A program made the translations under genes and the position numbers. The notes beneath the pieces were generated by a model. It saw only the letters and a program-made list of their open reading frames with translations. It was not told the origin of the DNA and did no database searches. A stretch of DNA of 50,692 bases from an uncultured Caryophanales bacterium (GTDB taxonomy: Bacteria; Bacillota_I; Bacilli_A; RF39; UBA660): contig CAOJRT010000008.1 in assembly GCA_948442255.1 (NCBI GenBank), positions 1 to 50,692 on the forward strand, in the 5' to 3' direction. Shown here in pieces: positions 36,260-42,127 of the stretch. Positions within the stretch are counted from its first letter, which is position 1. Each line of letters begins with the position of its first letter.

Positions 36260-36632
36260 ATTAGATGATAAGATATTTTTTATAAAAAATGATGATATGA
36301 GAAAAAAGTCTTTTTTGAAGTTGTTTAATGTTAAGAATAAGTCTTATCTATATCAATTATATGGTAGATTGTATGATTATATAATTGGGGATGGAATCAA
36401 CTTATATGAAGAGTTTGAAAAATATTATAGTAAAGAATATTCTAGTTTTGAAATATTTTTATCAGAACATTATAATATACCAGATGAATTAGTAGAAAAA
36501 TTTAATAATACAAAAAGTTATTATAAATATAAAGATATTGGAAATGAACAACCACTATATAATTTATTGCATGATGAAGAAGTTCATAATATTGTTAGTG
36601 AGTTTATGGGAGGTTATGTGTATGAAAATTAG
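36231..36632 (+). CDS. Orphan 133-residue protein
   Basis: I do not recognise this family. The protein is rich in Lys, Tyr, Asp and Glu, has no membrane span or signal peptide, and is predicted mostly helical (SYLYQLYGRLYDYIIGDG; FEIFLSEHYNIPDELVEKF). It overlaps the STAND NTPase gene by 29 bases and the next gene by 11 bases, so translation of the three is probably coupled. It may be a partner or adaptor of its neighbours. Confidence 0.7.
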   Translation: MKKIQKTIIKLDDKIFFIKNDDMRKKSFLKLFNVKNKSYLYQLYGRLYDYIIGDGINLYEEFEKYYSKEYSSFEIFLSEHYNIPDELVEKFNNTKSYYKYKDIGNEQPLYNLLHDEEVHNIVSEFMGGYVYEN

Positions 36633-37023
36633 AGATGGATTTGTTACAAATAGTTCATCTACAAGCTACATTATAATTTCAAAAAAGGAGTTAACAGGTG
36701 AGTATTTAGCACAAAAATTGGGTGTAACAGAAAAAACACTTAATTATTATGATATAGTTTCCGTATGTAAAAATATGGTAAATGATGGCAAAGATGGATT
36801 TTATCATCATAATTATCAGGAATCATTAAGTTATAGTTTGATAAATGAATTATTCGGAAAAGAGACTGCAAATAAGTATAAGAAAGCTTTAAAGAAGGGG
36901 TATGAGATTTACTGCGGTCGAATTTCAAGTGATGAAACTGATTATGAAATTACAATGTGTTTAGATTACATCAAATATAGTGATTCAGAAGTTTACATAG
37001 ATGCAACTGATAATGGATGGTAG
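36622..37023 (+). CDS. Small protein with N-terminal GFVTNSSSTSY motif
   Basis: A 133-residue protein starting KIRDGFVTNSSSTSYIIISK. This N-terminus resembles a recurring K-I-R-x-G-F-V-S-N-S-S-S-S-S-F motif that I recall heading otherwise unrelated hypothetical proteins; its role is unknown to me. ATG 36622 has GGGAGG (36608-36613) 8 bases upstream and makes the motif N-terminal. The remainder is acidic and soluble. The radical-SAM gene starts 2 bases after its stop, so it is a plausible substrate or partner, with the Ser/Asn-rich head as the candidate modified segment. That is inference. Confidence 0.7.
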   Translation: MKIRDGFVTNSSSTSYIIISKKELTGEYLAQKLGVTEKTLNYYDIVSVCKNMVNDGKDGFYHHNYQESLSYSLINELFGKETANKYKKALKKGYEIYCGRISSDETDYEITMCLDYIKYSDSEVYIDATDNGW

Positions 37024-37025
37024 TT

Positions 37026-38093
37026 ATGAAAGTATATAAAGATAAATTATTTAATTTTACTGAGATTTTTAATGAAAAAAATGGGATGCTTATTCGTACA
37101 AATATTTTAGATGCAAATGGGAATGAGACTTCAGAAGAACCATATATGAGAAGTTTTCCAGAATTAATTGATATTGGAATCATGGGAAAGTGTCATGTCA
37201 ATCAAAAATATTGCAAAAATTTTGGGGTAGATTGTTATCAAGCAAATAATGTTCATGAAGATATGGACTTTGAAGATTATAAGAAAATAGTTGACCAATG
37301 TAAATACAAAACATTTCAAGTTGCCTTAGGTGGCAGAGGTGACCCAAACAAACATAAAGATTTTGGTAAGATATTAAAGTATACTTATGATAATGGAATT
37401 ATTCCTAATCTAACTACTACGGGAATGTTATTAAGCGATTCAGAAATTAAATTAATGAAAAAGTATTGTGGAGCAGTAGCAGTATCATTATATAGTAAAA
37501 TAATTACTAAAGATGGTGTGAATGAAGAGTCTAATGTTCAAAGTATAGAGGCTATTAATAAATTGATATCTAATGATATTATTACAAATATTCATTATGT
37601 AATTTCAAAAGATACAATAGATGACATAATTTTTAGACTAGAGAATAATTTATTTCCAAATGGGATAAATGCAATCATTTTTTTATTATACAAGCCAGTG
37701 GGATTAGCAAATGTAGATAAAATGATAAATATAAATGATAATAAGTTTACGAAGTTTTTGAATATTATAAATGATAAAAAATATAATTTTAAAATAGGCT
37801 TTGATACTTGCTTCTCTCCTATAATAATTTCAAAATTAGAAAATGTTAATAAAAATTCTATTGATTTTTGCGAAGCAGCACGCTTCTCTTGTTATATTTC
37901 CCCGGATATGATAATGTATCCTTGCTCCTTTATTCAAAATTCAAGTTTTGGAATTAGTTTAAAAGATAGTAGTATTGAACAAGCATGGCTGTCCACGAAA
38001 TTTAAAAATTTTAAGGATAACAATAAGTATAACTTTGAAGGAAGTTGCCCTTGCGGACTGAATACTTTTGCATACAATAAAAGCAAAGTTTAG
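37026..38093 (+). CDS. Radical-SAM/SPASM-like protein with unusual cysteine spacing
   Basis: A 355-residue protein. IMGKCHVNQKYCKNFGVDCYQ gives Cys56-x6-Cys63-x6-Cys70, not the canonical CxxxCxxC, in the place where radical-SAM enzymes bind their SAM cluster. It is followed by VALGGRGDP (the GG SAM motif, residues 99-107) and a TIM-barrel-like body with TTTGMLL and VAVSLYS. The C-terminus is SPASM/twitch-like: FCEAARFSCYISPDMIMYPCSF (Cys282, Cys289, Cys300) and SCPCGLN (Cys341, Cys343). Such enzymes modify peptides or mature proteins. ATG 37026 gives a 2-base gap from the previous gene. Confidence 0.75.
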   Translation: MKVYKDKLFNFTEIFNEKNGMLIRTNILDANGNETSEEPYMRSFPELIDIGIMGKCHVNQKYCKNFGVDCYQANNVHEDMDFEDYKKIVDQCKYKTFQVALGGRGDPNKHKDFGKILKYTYDNGIIPNLTTTGMLLSDSEIKLMKKYCGAVAVSLYSKIITKDGVNEESNVQSIEAINKLISNDIITNIHYVISKDTIDDIIFRLENNLFPNGINAIIFLLYKPVGLANVDKMININDNKFTKFLNIINDKKYNFKIGFDTCFSPIIISKLENVNKNSIDFCEAARFSCYISPDMIMYPCSFIQNSSFGISLKDSSIEQAWLSTKFKNFKDNNKYNFEGSCPCGLNTFAYNKSKV

Positions 38094-38167
38094 GGCATGG
38101 GATTTCCCATAATAGAAAACCTTGCGGGAGTAAGTTTTCAGTGCTGGCTGGACAAAAAATATACTCC
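38089..38167 (+). repeat. Structured element, copy 2
   Basis: TTTAGGG (38089-38095, overlapping the radical-SAM stop), ATGGGA/TCCCAT mini-stem, hairpin GAAAAC(C)TT/AAGTTTTC (38115-38123 with 38132-38139) with loop GCGGGAGT, CAGTGCTGGCT (38139-38149), then TACTCC (38162-38167), which can pair with GGAGTA of the loop. It is the inverted partner of 32198-32279. A terminator follows at 38181-38219. Confidence 0.7.
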
Positions 38168-38180
38168 TAAAGGTATTTTA

Positions 38181-38219
38181 AAAGCACAATCTATTAGTTA
38201 GAAAGTGCTTATTTTTTTT
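38181..38219 (+). terminator. Terminator closing the cargo operon or element RNA
   Basis: AAGCAC (38182-38187) pairs with GTGCTT (38205-38210), followed by ATTTTTTTT. It could end the radical-SAM operon or a transcript containing structured copy 2. Confidence 0.6.
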
Positions 38220-38529
38220 ACATACATTTTTCAATTTTCAGTGGATTGTCATTTGCTATTGTGAGATTAAATTTAATTTTTAAAATTTGCTTTATTTGAG
38301 GTATTAAGCTATTAATATCGCAACTCACATTAAAGATGTCTATTGCAGAATTAATATGGTTATATAATGGACAATCAGATAAGCAATCTCTGCTATATCC
38401 ATTTGCTAGATAAAATGCTATGGTATCTGGAATAACATAGTTAATCATATATTCGTTATAGTTATCATAAAAAGGTAAAAGAACTTCCTCAAATTCTTTA
38501 TCAGTTATATCTTCTTTACCTTTTATCAT
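38218..38529 (-). CDS. Uncharacterised 103-residue protein next to tnpV
   Basis: I do not recognise a family. The protein is acidic and soluble with a Cys cluster (DCLSDCPLYNHINSA). It follows tnpV with a 4-base overlap, so the two are co-translated. Probably an element accessory gene. Confidence 0.6.
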   Translation of the reverse strand: MIKGKEDITDKEFEEVLLPFYDNYNEYMINYVIPDTIAFYLANGYSRDCLSDCPLYNHINSAIDIFNVSCDINSLIPQIKQILKIKFNLTIANDNPLKIEKCM

Positions 38530-38888
38530 ATTGTATCTCCATAGATAAGTTCTTTTAAAGCTATTTCTTCAGCAATATTTTTACAATTATTCATTTTTTG
38601 TACCCATAACATTTGATTAGTTGCTTTCAATTCTTCATTAATAGAATCATCTGACTTAACCATTTCATTAATTAGATAATTAACTTTATCTTCTGCTTCA
38701 ATACTTACTGAAAAAAGATGATCGTATAATTTGTCTTGCATTAACAATTGTTGGTATAGAACATATTTATTCTTTTTCAGATAGTCTAATCTCATTAATC
38801 CATATTTATTTAGATTTTCTTGTTTACTTGATTTTAAAATTAAATTTGGTAATAAATAATCCCCACATTTTGTATAAGTTATTTCCAT
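38526..38888 (-). CDS. tnpV: TnpV-family element protein
   Basis: A 120-residue protein with the TnpV pattern: ITYTKCGDYLLPNL at the start, NKYGLMRLDYLKKNK, LYQQLLMQDKLYDHL in the middle, and ATNQMLWVQKMNNCKNIAEEIALKELIY at the end. TnpV proteins are common in Tn4451/Tn916-like and other Firmicute mobile elements; their precise role is unclear. AAAGGAAA precedes the ATG. It is the last gene before the right arm repeat and faces inward. Confidence 0.85.
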   Translation of the reverse strand: MEITYTKCGDYLLPNLILKSSKQENLNKYGLMRLDYLKKNKYVLYQQLLMQDKLYDHLFSVSIEAEDKVNYLINEMVKSDDSINEELKATNQMLWVQKMNNCKNIAEEIALKELIYGDTI

Positions 38889-38940
38889 AATATTTTTCCT
38901 TTCATTTATAGGAAGAATATAAGTAGTAGTATTATCACTT

Positions 38941-38960
38941 TTAGGTACCCAAATAGGTAC
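38941..38960 (+). repeat. Right arm-type integrase repeat
   Basis: A 20-bp perfect copy of 27812-27831, in the same orientation and 135 bases (from its first AGGTAC) before the right core. The 410-base stretch 38963-39372 contains no gene; it holds the right core, its terminator-like hairpin, AT-rich sequence and the palindrome at 39331. Confidence 0.8.
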
Positions 38961-39077
38961 TCAAACTATAAAATTTGATAATATAATTTAAATTTTATTA
39001 ATCTAAAATGATTTAAAATTGCTTAAAATATAGGGAAATAAAAAGCAATAATTAACTTTATATGCAATAAATTTTAG

Positions 39078-39110
39078 CCCCCTGAAGGGGCACATTTGTG
39101 CTCCATTTTT
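39078..39110 (+). repeat. Right core site (attR) with following hairpin
   Basis: CCCCCTGAA (39078-39086) is directly followed by GGGGCAC-ATTT-GTGCTCC and ATTTTT, a terminator. Joined to the left flank it would complete the small RNA started at 27679, consistent with an original or earlier 3' end. Confidence 0.65.
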
Positions 39111-39330
39111 GTTGTTATGAATTAAAATTTGTTAAAATTAATACAAAAAAGTTTAAAAAGTATTAATTTTTGATTAAAAAAAGTTAATAAAAATGCTACC
39201 TAAAATAGTATAAATAATACACAAGAAGTGGTAAAATATAGTTACATTAATAAAAAATATTAAAAAGTGCAGAAATCATCTGCACAATTACCTATTCAAA
39301 AAATTAAGATAAGCTTAAATCGTAGTTAAT

Positions 39331-39358
39331 GAATTGTCTGGACGCGTCTGACCAATTC
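39331..39358. promoter_or_regulatory. 28-bp palindrome upstream of the 75-residue gene
   Basis: GAATTG and CAATTC flank a GACGCGTC centre, 14 bases before the ATG at 39373. It matches, position for position, a second palindrome at 40424-40451, and the differing central bases keep the symmetry (ACGCGT versus TCGCGA). Likely an operator. Confidence 0.6.
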
Positions 39359-39372
39359 AAAAAGGAGAAAAT

Positions 39373-39600
39373 ATGTTAGAAGAAGTTAATAATAAAATAA
39401 ATGTTAATTATAGAATAACTATATATGATGAGAATAATAATGAAAAAATACTGGACGATTTATATGATATTTATGATTCCAATATTTTATTTCCAGACAT
39501 GGTAGATGCATTAGTAAGAAAAAATAATATTAAATATTTTCAAATATATGTTGAAAATTTAAAAAATAATACTTGGGGACAGATTTTGAATGAAGACTAA
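39373..39600 (+). CDS. Uncharacterised 75-residue protein
   Basis: A small acidic protein beginning MLEEVNNKINVNYRITIYDENN; the family is unknown to me. AAAGGAG precedes the ATG. Its first codons (MLEE-NNK) match those of the short frame at 40465, and both lie behind related palindromes. The DUF4160-like gene follows after 9 bases, so they probably form a two-gene operon. Confidence 0.6.
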   Translation: MLEEVNNKINVNYRITIYDENNNEKILDDLYDIYDSNILFPDMVDALVRKNNIKYFQIYVENLKNNTWGQILNED

Positions 39601-39609
39601 TATAATCAG

Positions 39610-40008
39610 ATGGATGGAGATGATTTCCATTATAAATGGCTTCGATATGAGATAGGTGATGTTCAAAATGCTTTCAATTTATTAAATAATAAAATAAATA
39701 TTATAATAAATGGACCCAGTATTGGCAGATTAATGGGTGAAGAAGAGGGAATAAGATTTTATATAAATAATAATGAAAAAGATTATCATCAGTTTGAACC
39801 ACATGTCCATTGTGAATATTCAGGAGAAGAAATGAGAATAAGAATTGATACATTAGAGATAATGAAAAATGATAAAGCTTTTAAAAATAAGAAAAAAGTA
39901 AAAAAAGCTATAAATTGGGTAATAAAACATCAAGAGTCATTACTTAAATTTTATAATTCATTTGCTATTAATAAAGATAATAGTATTATATTTGAGATTA
40001 ATATATAA
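39610..40008 (+). CDS. DUF4160-like protein
   Basis: A 132-residue protein with a DUF4160-like pattern: GIRFYINNNEKDYHQFEPHVHCEY followed by RIRIDTLEIM and KKAINWVIKHQESLLKFYN. DUF4160 proteins often occur in small two-gene modules of unclear, possibly toxin-antitoxin-like, function. No strong ribosome site precedes ATG 39610, so translation may be coupled to the gene 9 bases upstream. The 456 bases to 40464 hold arm repeats, a core site, a promoter-like AT-rich tract and a palindrome, but no gene. Confidence 0.55.
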   Translation: MDGDDFHYKWLRYEIGDVQNAFNLLNNKINIIINGPSIGRLMGEEEGIRFYINNNEKDYHQFEPHVHCEYSGEEMRIRIDTLEIMKNDKAFKNKKKVKKAINWVIKHQESLLKFYNSFAINKDNSIIFEINI

Positions 40009-40041
40009 TATTCTATTAAATTAGATAACTTTTAAAGTTTC

Positions 40042-40061
40042 AGGTAGCAATTAGGTAGCAA
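40042..40061 (+). repeat. Arm-type repeat variant (unit 2 right end)
   Basis: AGGTAGCAATTAGGTAGCAA has the two-unit layout of the AGGTACC arms of element 1 but with GGTAGC units, and lies 134 bases before the core at 40176. A single inverted GCTACCT at 39195 could be part of a left arm. Confidence 0.6.
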
Positions 40062-40175
40062 AATTTTAAACTTTTATATTTAAACTTTAATTTATTTTAA
40101 TCAAAATTGGTAAAAAATAAATAAAATATAAGGAAAAATAAAGGTTTTGAAATTAAATAAACCAAAATTTAATAG

Positions 40176-40218
40176 CTCCCTGAAGAGTAGAACGATTTAA
40201 AGATCTGCTCATTTTTTA
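40176..40218 (+). repeat. Third core-like site with terminator hairpin
   Basis: CTCCCTGAA followed by GAGTAGA/TCTGCTC and ATTTTTT. Same order (core, hairpin, T run) as at 27742 and 39078. Confidence 0.55.
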
Positions 40219-40423
40219 GCTTAAAATAAGGGCTTTTGAGCTTTCTGAATTTATCAAAAGTATTTTAGTAGAATATATTTAGTAAGAAAATATGCTATAA
40301 TGTTTTTGAAGTAAGAACTTCATATTTGAATGAGTTTGAAAATTAAAGAAGTAGAAAAGATAGAGATGGCAATAAAGTTTAGAAATTTATTTCCTAAAAA
40401 ATAAGCACCATATTGTCATTTAT

Positions 40424-40451
40424 GAATTGGTCAGTCGCGACTGACTAATTA
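40424..40451. promoter_or_regulatory. Near-perfect palindrome upstream of the broken SMUG2-like gene
   Basis: The 16-bp centre GTCAGTCGCGACTGAC is a perfect palindrome, and the 26-bp segment around it (40425-40450) has a single mismatched pair. It lies 13 bases before ATG 40465 and is related to the palindrome at 39331. Confidence 0.65.
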
Positions 40452-40464
40452 GAAAGGGCGCCTT

Positions 40465-41200
40465 ATGTTAGAAGAAAATAATAAAATGACTAAAAAAAAA
40501 GGCTTTTTCGGATTACGTTGTAGAATTTAATGAATGGTTGGGCAATATATCTTTGAACTTATTTGCTAATTATAATATTAGTAATCCATTTAATGGTAAT
40601 AATAAAGAAAAAATAAAGGAAATTACGAATGCTTTTTATAAAAAATATTATAATGACTATAATAAAAGATATTTAATACTAGGAAGCTCACCAGAGAGAA
40701 AAGGCACAGCAATAACAGGTATTCCGTTTGAAGATGCAAGTCATCTTTATAAAGAAACTGGTATTATAATTGATAAATATTATATTAATAAATCATCTTC
40801 TGATTTTTTGTATGATGTTATGGAACAATGTGGTGGTTGTGAAAAGTTTTATAAAAACTTTTTTATGAATTTTGTATGCCCACTTGGTATAGTAAAAGTA
40901 AATTCAAAAGGAAATGAAGTCAATTCAAATTATTATGAAAACAAAAAATTAGAAAATGCTTTATACAATTTTATTATTGATTCTTTAAAAAAGCAGATTT
41001 CTTTTGGAATTCATACTTCGATATGTTATTGCATAGGTAGTGGAGAAAATTTTAAATTTTTAACAAAAATTAATGAGCAGTATAAATTTTTTGATAAGAT
41101 TATTGCTTTAGAACATCCAAGATTTATTATGCAATATAATTCAAAAGATAGAAATAAATACTTAAAAAAATATATTGATGCTTTTAATAATAGAAGTTAG
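40465..41200 (+). pseudogene. SMUG2-like gene with frameshift at A9 tract
   Basis: From ATG 40465 (or 40486) the frame reads MLEENNKMTKKKGFFG and stops at 40530. A one-base change at the nine-A run (40492-40500) would instead read MTKKKAFSDYVVEFNEWLGNISL and continue open to 41200, matching the intact paralogue at 31389 almost throughout. The downstream part is undamaged, including GSSPERKGTAITGIPFED, CYCIGSGENFKFL and LEHPRFIMQY. It is therefore a very recent pseudogene or a gene switched by slippage at the homopolymer. Confidence 0.8.
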
Positions 41201-41221
41201 AGAAAAAGCTTTGATAGTACT

Positions 41222-41863
41222 ATTGTAACATTACTTTCTTTAATTGCAGGTTTATTGTCTCACGATGTTTTAAAGGAGAGTTAAATCTTTTAACATCTTT
41301 ATTATGTGCATATTTTTCTAGTGAGGGAAAAAAGAATTAGTTATATTATGGATTGTATTAATTATCTGTTAATAGGATATTTATCTTTTAAAAATCAACT
41401 TTATGGCTTGTTTATATTTGGAGTTATTATATATCCTATATTACAAATTCAAGGGTATATAAGTTGAGGTGAAAATTTAGATGAAAATAAGAATGTTAAA
41501 ATTCGATAGTTTACTTTAAAAAATTCTATTATTATAACTTTATCCTGTTTGTTAGGAAGTCTAATTTTAAGTTATTTATTAACTCTTATTTCAGGACAAA
41601 GAATTGCTTTTAGGGATGCTGCATCAAATACTATAAATTTATGTGCTCTTATTTTAGCAATTTTAAGATTTAAGGAATGTTGGTGGATATGGTTAATAAA
41701 TAATGTTATTGATTTAGGTATTTGGATTATTACATTTATAGCTAATGGAGAAGGATCTTTTATGCTGTTATTGGTAGCAATAGCTTACTTAGTAATTAAT
41801 ATTTATGGCATAATAAAATGGAATATGGAAGCTAAAAGAAATAGAAAATTAGAAGCAAATTAG
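41222..41863 (+). pseudogene. pnuC: Degraded pnuC (nicotinamide riboside/mononucleotide transporter)
   Basis: Pieces of a PnuC-type membrane transporter can be read in changing frames: IVTLLSLIAGLL near 41222, SYIMDCINYLLIGYLSFKNQLYG near 41340-41410, then a stretch with in-frame TGA (after GYIS) and TAG (after VKIR), and an open C-terminal part from 41549 (GQRIAFRDAASNTINLCALI; FKECWWIWLINNVIDLGIWI). At least one frameshift and two nonsense codons are present. The 104-residue open tail is unlikely to work alone. Confidence 0.75.
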
Positions 41864-42018
41864 TGATTATTTACGTAGTATGAACTGAGTGGATAACAGA
41901 ATTTCGCTACTTCTCTTGGAGGAATTAAATCTATTTATTGAAAGACAATTTATGTTTTTACTTCTTTGTAGAGCTGTTGTTTCTTTTTTTGTTGATATCT
42001 TTGTTTTTATAAACATGC

Positions 42019-42024
42019 TATACT
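42019..42024 (+). promoter_or_regulatory. -10 element for the ABC-F leader transcript
   Basis: ATGCTATACT has TATACT with an upstream TG, 42 bases before the leader ATG. The 189 bases 41864-42052 hold no gene. Confidence 0.4.
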
Positions 42025-42065
42025 GGTATTAGAAAGGTTATTTACACATTTAATGGAGGTGCGAA

Positions 42066-42083
42066 ATGAGATTATTTTTATAG
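42066..42083 (+). CDS. Leader peptide MRLFL upstream of the ABC-F gene
   Basis: ATG AGA TTA TTT TTA TAG encodes MRLFL, preceded by a strong GGAGGTG (42055-42061). Short leaders of the M-R-(L/F)-F-V type interact with macrolides in the ribosome exit tunnel, and ribosome-dependent leaders often control ABC-F and Erm genes. It ends 44 bases before the ABC-F start. Confidence 0.6.
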   Translation: MRLFL

Positions 42084-42086
42084 AAG

Positions 42087-42127
42087 TTGGCATAAACTTT
42101 GATTATGCCAAGAAAGAGAGGCATAAT
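42087..42127 (+). promoter_or_regulatory. Mutually exclusive hairpins before the ABC-F start codon
   Basis: TTGGCATAA (42087-42095) can pair with TTATGCCAA (42103-42111). Alternatively ATTATGCC (42102-42109) can pair with GGCATAAT (42120-42127), burying the 3' end of the AGAGAGG ribosome site and abutting the AUG at 42128. Both stems are perfect, so this looks like a translational switch tied to the leader. Confidence 0.65.

Larger units (their letters stand above)
27742..39086. mobile_element. Integrative element inserted in a small-RNA 3' end
   Basis: An element of about 11.3 kb bounded by the core CCCCCTGAA (27742-27750 and 39078-39086), with 20-bp arm-type repeats inside both ends. It contains an integrase next to the left arm, a RecA-fold ATPase, an excisionase-like gene, a divergent repressor, cargo and TnpV near the right end. 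No relaxase, coupling protein or type IV secretion genes are visible, so it is a non-conjugative, probably mobilisable or satellite element. The boundaries are inferred from the repeats; the exact crossover within the 9-bp core is unknown. Confidence 0.75.
39078..40184. mobile_element. Second, integrase-less att-flanked unit
   Basis: The 1.1-kb segment between the core at 39078 and CTCCCTGAA at 40176 has the right-end layout of the first element: two AGGTAGC repeats 134 bases before the core (135 in element 1), and between them an AT-rich stretch with matching AAAATATARGG-type sequence. It carries two small genes and no recombinase. It looks like a remnant or passive unit accreted in tandem. 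Confidence 0.55.

Noticed and set aside
36538-36621. Upstream start giving a 161-residue version of the GFVTNSSS protein.
   Set aside because: The extension overlaps the preceding gene, has no ribosome site, and would bury the conserved N-terminal motif; ATG 36622 has GGGAGG at the right distance.
39078-40218. Core-hairpin repeats as a short CRISPR-like array.
   Set aside because: The three copies are spaced by kilobases, the hairpins differ, and no cas genes are present.
31389-41200. The two SMUG2-like genes as flanking repeats of a composite transposon.
   Set aside because: There is no transposase, no inverted repeats around either copy, and the copies lie in different att-bounded units.
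41463-41520. In-frame TGA in the pnuC-like sequence could mean TGA codes for Trp (Mollicute code).
   Set aside because: Other genes end correctly at TGA (for example at 28955, 30919 and 47696), Trp is encoded by TGG throughout, and the same pnuC sequence also has a TAG and a frameshift.
42053-42127. N-terminal extension of the ABC-F protein from ATG 42053.
   Set aside because: The extension overlaps the leader ribosome site, the leader peptide and both hairpins, and does not resemble an ABC-F N-terminus.
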